Below, piece by piece: positions 6,691 through 7,314 of a stretch of DNA of 7,314 bases. The stretch comes from Phycisphaerae bacterium SM23_33 (GTDB taxonomy: Bacteria > Planctomycetota > Phycisphaerae > SM23-33). The position numbers and the translations under genes were made by a program. The stretch spans positions 1 through 7,314 of the forward strand of contig LJUF01000218.1 in assembly GCA_001303665.1 (NCBI GenBank), read 5' to 3'. The notes under the pieces were generated by a model. It saw only the letters and a program-made list of their open reading frames with translations, did no database searches and was not told the origin of the DNA. Every line of letters begins with the position of its first letter. The first letter of the stretch is position 1.

Positions 6691-7026
6691 CTCCCGCCCC
6701 GCCCGACGCAGGGGTTCTTGCCGGATGTCCCGCTCCGGCGGCCGAGATGACGCCAAGCAACTCAGCGCGCCTGATGTCATCCCATGCAGCGGTCCGCTCA
6801 TTCTCCTTGATCTCCGTAATCCGGTCGTCGGTGAGAATCGTCTTGTACCGGAAGATGGGAACGACGTGCCGGGTGCCGCGGATCAGCCAAAAGATGTCGC
6901 CGGCGGCGAGGCCAAGGATAGTAGACTAAAGGCGCTTCGGGGCGGCGAAATGCGTGTGATACTTTCCGGATTTGCAGACAAATTCCAGCCGGCGCCGACT
7001 CTTAGGTAACGGATTTGGAATCCAGC
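6691..7026. other. Intergenic region with a coding-like minus-strand stretch
   Basis: About 336 bases separate the aminotransferase stop from the sigma factor start. The right part (about 6950-7026) is AT-richer and would be expected to hold the sigma factor's promoter, but no strong -35/-10 pair was found. The left part overlaps the relic listed separately. The 94-residue plus-strand frame at 6725-7009 has no recognisable motifs. Confidence 0.5.
6735..6925 (-). pseudogene. Possible relic of a membrane/PH-like protein gene
   Basis: Read on the minus strand from 6925, just after a TAG at 6928-6926, the frame has no ATG or GTG start but gives a very protein-like sequence. It has a hydrophobic start (ILGLAAGDIFWLIRG), then HVVPIFRYKTILTDDRI and TEIKENERTAAWDDIRRAEL. 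By hand count, about four in five codons from the GDIFWL segment onward end in G or C, as expected of real genes in this genome, although the stretch is otherwise only moderately GC-rich. The TDDRI...WDDIRRAEL wording recalls bacterial PH-like domains behind a membrane helix, but this is a guess. The open frame continues to 6470, antisense to the aminotransferase, where it looks like noise. It may be a gene fragment or a frameshifted gene. Confidence 0.3.
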
Positions 7027-7314
7027 ATGACGGGCAGCTCGGACGAGGCACTGCTGCGGGACTCGGGCGCGGGTCGACCGGCGGCGCTGGCGGCGCTGTA
7101 CGACCGCTACGGGCCGGCCCTGTACCGCGCGGCCTTGGGACTGCTGGGGTCCCGGACCGACGCGGAGGATGCCGTGCAGGACGTGTGGGTGGGCTTGGTG
7201 CGGCGACGGCCCGGACGGGTGCGGAACGTCCGGGCGTACCTGTTCGCGGCCCTGCGGCATGCGGCGCTGCGGCGGGCCCGGACCCGGCTGCGGGGTCGGT
7301 CGCTGAACCAGGTC
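7027..7314 (+). CDS. ECF-family RNA polymerase sigma factor, N-terminal part
   Basis: The first 96 codons are present and the gene runs off the window. From ATG 7027 the protein reads MTGSSDEALLRDSGAGRPAA, then ALYDRYGPALYRAALGLLG (24-41, sigma region 2.1), DAEDAVQDVWVGLVRR (45-60, region 2.2, the main core-polymerase contact with the conserved D-E/Q-D pattern) and VRAYLFAALRHAALRRAR (68-85, regions 2.3-2.4, for -10 recognition). This is the typical order of group 4 (extracytoplasmic function) sigma factors, which redirect RNA polymerase to stress or envelope promoters. An in-frame TAG lies a few codons upstream, so ATG 7027 (or TTG 7015) is the start; the ribosome binding site is weak. Region 4 and any anti-sigma partner lie outside the window. 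Confidence 0.9.
   Translation, partial: MTGSSDEALLRDSGAGRPAALAALYDRYGPALYRAALGLLGSRTDAEDAVQDVWVGLVRRRPGRVRNVRAYLFAALRHAALRRARTRLRGRSLNQV

Noticed and set aside
6186..6929. Continuation of the first aminotransferase frame to a 444-residue product
   Set aside because: After about residue 198 the translation is Arg/Gly/Pro-rich noise, while the neighbouring frame carries the real family sequence.

Overview
This GC-rich window (roughly two thirds G+C by eye) most likely comes from a member of the Planctomycetota, possibly near the Phycisphaerae. Three things point there: a surface protein with an N-terminal LEPR-XLL type motif followed by VCBS/FG-GAP repeats, a small basic protein of the family restricted to the Planctomycetes-Verrucomicrobia-Chlamydiae group, and an aminotransferase whose wording matches planctomycete homologues as I remember them. 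No database search was possible, so the taxonomy is inference.

Layout. Positions 1-1691 (minus strand) carry the first 563 codons of a repetitive, probably exported VCBS-repeat protein; its 3' end lies outside the window. Positions 1692-2411 are a divergent intergenic region with candidate promoters for both directions and an unexplained open frame on the minus strand. Positions 2412-4241 (plus) encode a 609-residue protein of unknown function, with hints of an alpha/alpha-toroid domain followed by a beta-rich domain, as in some polysaccharide lyases and glycosidases. Positions 4331-4359 hold the best-placed promoter of the window. It leads into three co-directional genes: a single-pass membrane protein with a SPOR-like C-terminal domain (4418-5191), the PVC-type small basic protein (5225-5503), and a class I/II PLP aminotransferase (5595-6690). 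The aminotransferase has lost a short internal segment and changed frame, so it is annotated as a pseudogene or assembly error. Positions 6691-7026 hold no intact gene but contain a minus-strand stretch that looks like former coding sequence. Positions 7027-7314 begin an ECF-type sigma factor that runs off the window.

How they work together. The membrane protein, small basic protein and aminotransferase are spaced tightly enough (33 and 91 bases) to form one transcription unit, though they share no obvious pathway. The VCBS protein and the 609-residue protein are divergently transcribed and could share control. I see no defence system, CRISPR array, insertion sequence, tRNA or rRNA. The most notable items are the internally deleted aminotransferase, the near-identical DNA repeats of the surface protein in two length classes, the unknown 609-residue protein, and the coding-like relic beside the sigma factor.
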